In this document: positions 63,216 to 64,000 of the stretch, piece by piece | Position numbering within the stretch: the stretch's first letter is position 1 | Layout: each line of letters opens with the position of its first letter | Assembly (NCBI RefSeq): GCF_037201965.1 | Contig: NZ_CP147518.1 | Span: forward strand, 1,301,001 to 1,365,000 | Origin: Spirosoma sp. SC4-14 | GTDB lineage: Bacteria; Bacteroidota; Bacteroidia; Cytophagales; Spirosomataceae | DNA length: 64,000 nt | Direction of reading: 5' to 3' | The notes under the pieces: model-generated | What the model was told of the DNA's origin: nothing | Seen by the model: the letters and a program-made list of their open reading frames with translations, nothing else | The model's database searches: none | Translations under genes and position numbers: made by a program

Positions 63216-64000
63216 TTAGTTGTCCGTCGCCAGTTTGTTCAGTGCCAGTTCCGATGCCGAAATTGGCCAGATATAGCCATTGTCCGATGGCGCTTTTGAC
63301 TGAGCTGTTCCTTTTGCAGGAATCGTTTGCAGCAGACGCATCAGATCGTTATTGCGCAGCCCTTCGCCCAGGAACTCAATACGACGTTCGGTCAGAATGG
63401 CGTTGATGAGGTCGGTAGAAGCGGCAAAGCTATCAGCCGTAAACGTTGTTGAGGCATCCGAACGATTTCGTACGGCATTCAGCAGCGCTACTGCCTGTGC
63501 ATCGACTGTGTTGGTGCTACGAACTTTTGCTTCGGCCAGGTTCAGAAGCACTTCGGCATACCGAATTACAGGAACATAATCTGTATAGGGGCTTGGTGCC
63601 TTGTACTTAACAAGCCAGTTTTTAACGGTTGTCGTACCCGACTGCTTAATGAACGAACGACGCTTATCGGTTGCTTTCCAATCCGGGTTAGCAATGATTC
63701 CATTCGGATTCAGCGAAAACTCGCCATTTCCTACACCACCATTAGCCGTAGTTGGCGAAAAGTAATACGCCAACTGGTTTTGCGTGCCCGGATAGTCTCC
63801 TGTGGTACTGGTCATTGGCATCGAGAAAATGGATTCCGATGTTGTATAGTTCGTGAAAACCGTTGTGATATCTGGCTGCAATGCATTGGCAACGTTCGAA
63901 GGCGACGAGAAGGGAGCCGTAGCACTCACGATCTTGTTAGCTTCCGTAATTACGTTGGCATAGTTCTGCATGCTCAGATACACGCGTGTTTTCAGGGCAA
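63216..64000 (-). CDS. SusD/RagB-family nutrient-uptake lipoprotein, C-terminal part
   Basis: The minus-strand frame is open to the right edge of the window, so this is the 3' part (about 261 codons). The SusD C-terminal region is clear: DYVPVIRYAEVLLNLAEAKVR, ALLNAVRNRSDAS, DLINAILTERRIEFLGEGLRNNDLMRL and the final YIWPISASELALN. SusD-type lipoproteins cap a SusC TonB-dependent transporter on the outer membrane and bind glycans or other large substrates. The susC partner would lie to the right. The final residues are of the usual family end. Confidence 0.93.
   Translation of the reverse strand, partial: ALKTRVYLSMQNYANVITEANKIVSATAPFSSPSNVANALQPDITTVFTNYTTSESIFSMPMTSTTGDYPGTQNQLAYYFSPTTANGGVGNGEFSLNPNGIIANPDWKATDKRRSFIKQSGTTTVKNWLVKYKAPSPYTDYVPVIRYAEVLLNLAEAKVRSTNTVDAQAVALLNAVRNRSDASTTFTADSFAASTDLINAILTERRIEFLGEGLRNNDLMRLLQTIPAKGTAQSKAPSDNGYIWPISASELALNKLATDN

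Noticed and set aside
1-64000. CRISPR arrays, rRNA genes, complete insertion sequences
   Set aside because: No regularly spaced repeats, rRNA sequence or transposase gene was seen.

Overview
The window reads as chromosome of a gliding, polysaccharide-rich member of the Bacteroidota, most likely order Cytophagales (Spirosoma-like). This is inferred from type IX secretion (T9SS) sorting domains, a SusD-family protein, the Bacteroidota promoter pattern (TTG, about 20 nt, then TAnnTTTG) at several genes, a zinc-site-less Tgt, and a DUF5606 protein. Most of the sequence is near 45-50% GC by eye, with two clear AT-rich exceptions.

Region 1, about 1-21.3 kb, looks like part of a mobile element ending next to a tRNA-Asn gene. 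It holds the N-terminal part of a MobF-type relaxase (cut by the window start), a VirD4/TraG coupling protein, and a MobC-like accessory protein followed by a second relaxase of the MobA/VirD2-like family. Between the coupling protein and the MobF relaxase lie two T9SS-type surface proteins, two tandem outer-membrane barrel genes (one frameshifted) and a very AT-rich, single-strand, seven-gene cluster (6201-14185). That cluster encodes an EctB-like diaminobutyrate aminotransferase, an EctC-like ectoine synthase, an unrecognised 546-aa protein, a GT4-type glycosyltransferase, a radical SAM enzyme of the lysine 2,3-aminomutase family, a D-Ala-D-Ala-ligase-like ATP-grasp enzyme and an RluA-type pseudouridine synthase. 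There is no EctA acetyltransferase and no EctD. The set does not look like osmolyte ectoine synthesis. It looks like a small biosynthetic pathway that uses ectoine enzymes with a beta-amino-acid-forming aminomutase and an amide ligase, and it is the best candidate here for an undescribed system. A HisKA_2 histidine kinase with a LytTR response regulator lies further right.

Region 2, 21.3-25.1 kb, is housekeeping: tRNA-Asn, a small PH-like protein, rsmG, a membrane GT2 glycosyltransferase and tgt. A C/G-rich divergent promoter pair separates the last two.

Region 3, 25.4-48.5 kb, is one long co-directional exopolysaccharide/capsule operon. It has a nucleotide-sugar dehydrogenase, Wza-like export protein, Wzc-like tyrosine autokinase, flippase, Wzy-like polymerase candidate, eight glycosyltransferases, two methyltransferases, WecB-like epimerase, a two-domain dehydrogenase/oxidoreductase, a heparinase II/III-like protein, a sugar epimerase and a WecA/MraY-like initiating transferase. 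Many genes overlap by ATGA. The flippase and next two genes are markedly AT-rich, as in a swapped specificity module.

Region 4, 48.5-64 kb, holds a secreted thioredoxin-like protein, the GTPase EngB, a DUF5606 protein, and a three-gene amidoligase-type cluster (transglutaminase, circularly permuted ATP-grasp fused to alpha-E, transglutaminase fused to DUF2126) with a divergent HEIGH metallopeptidase. Pyruvate kinase, transketolase and the 3' part of a susD-family gene follow.
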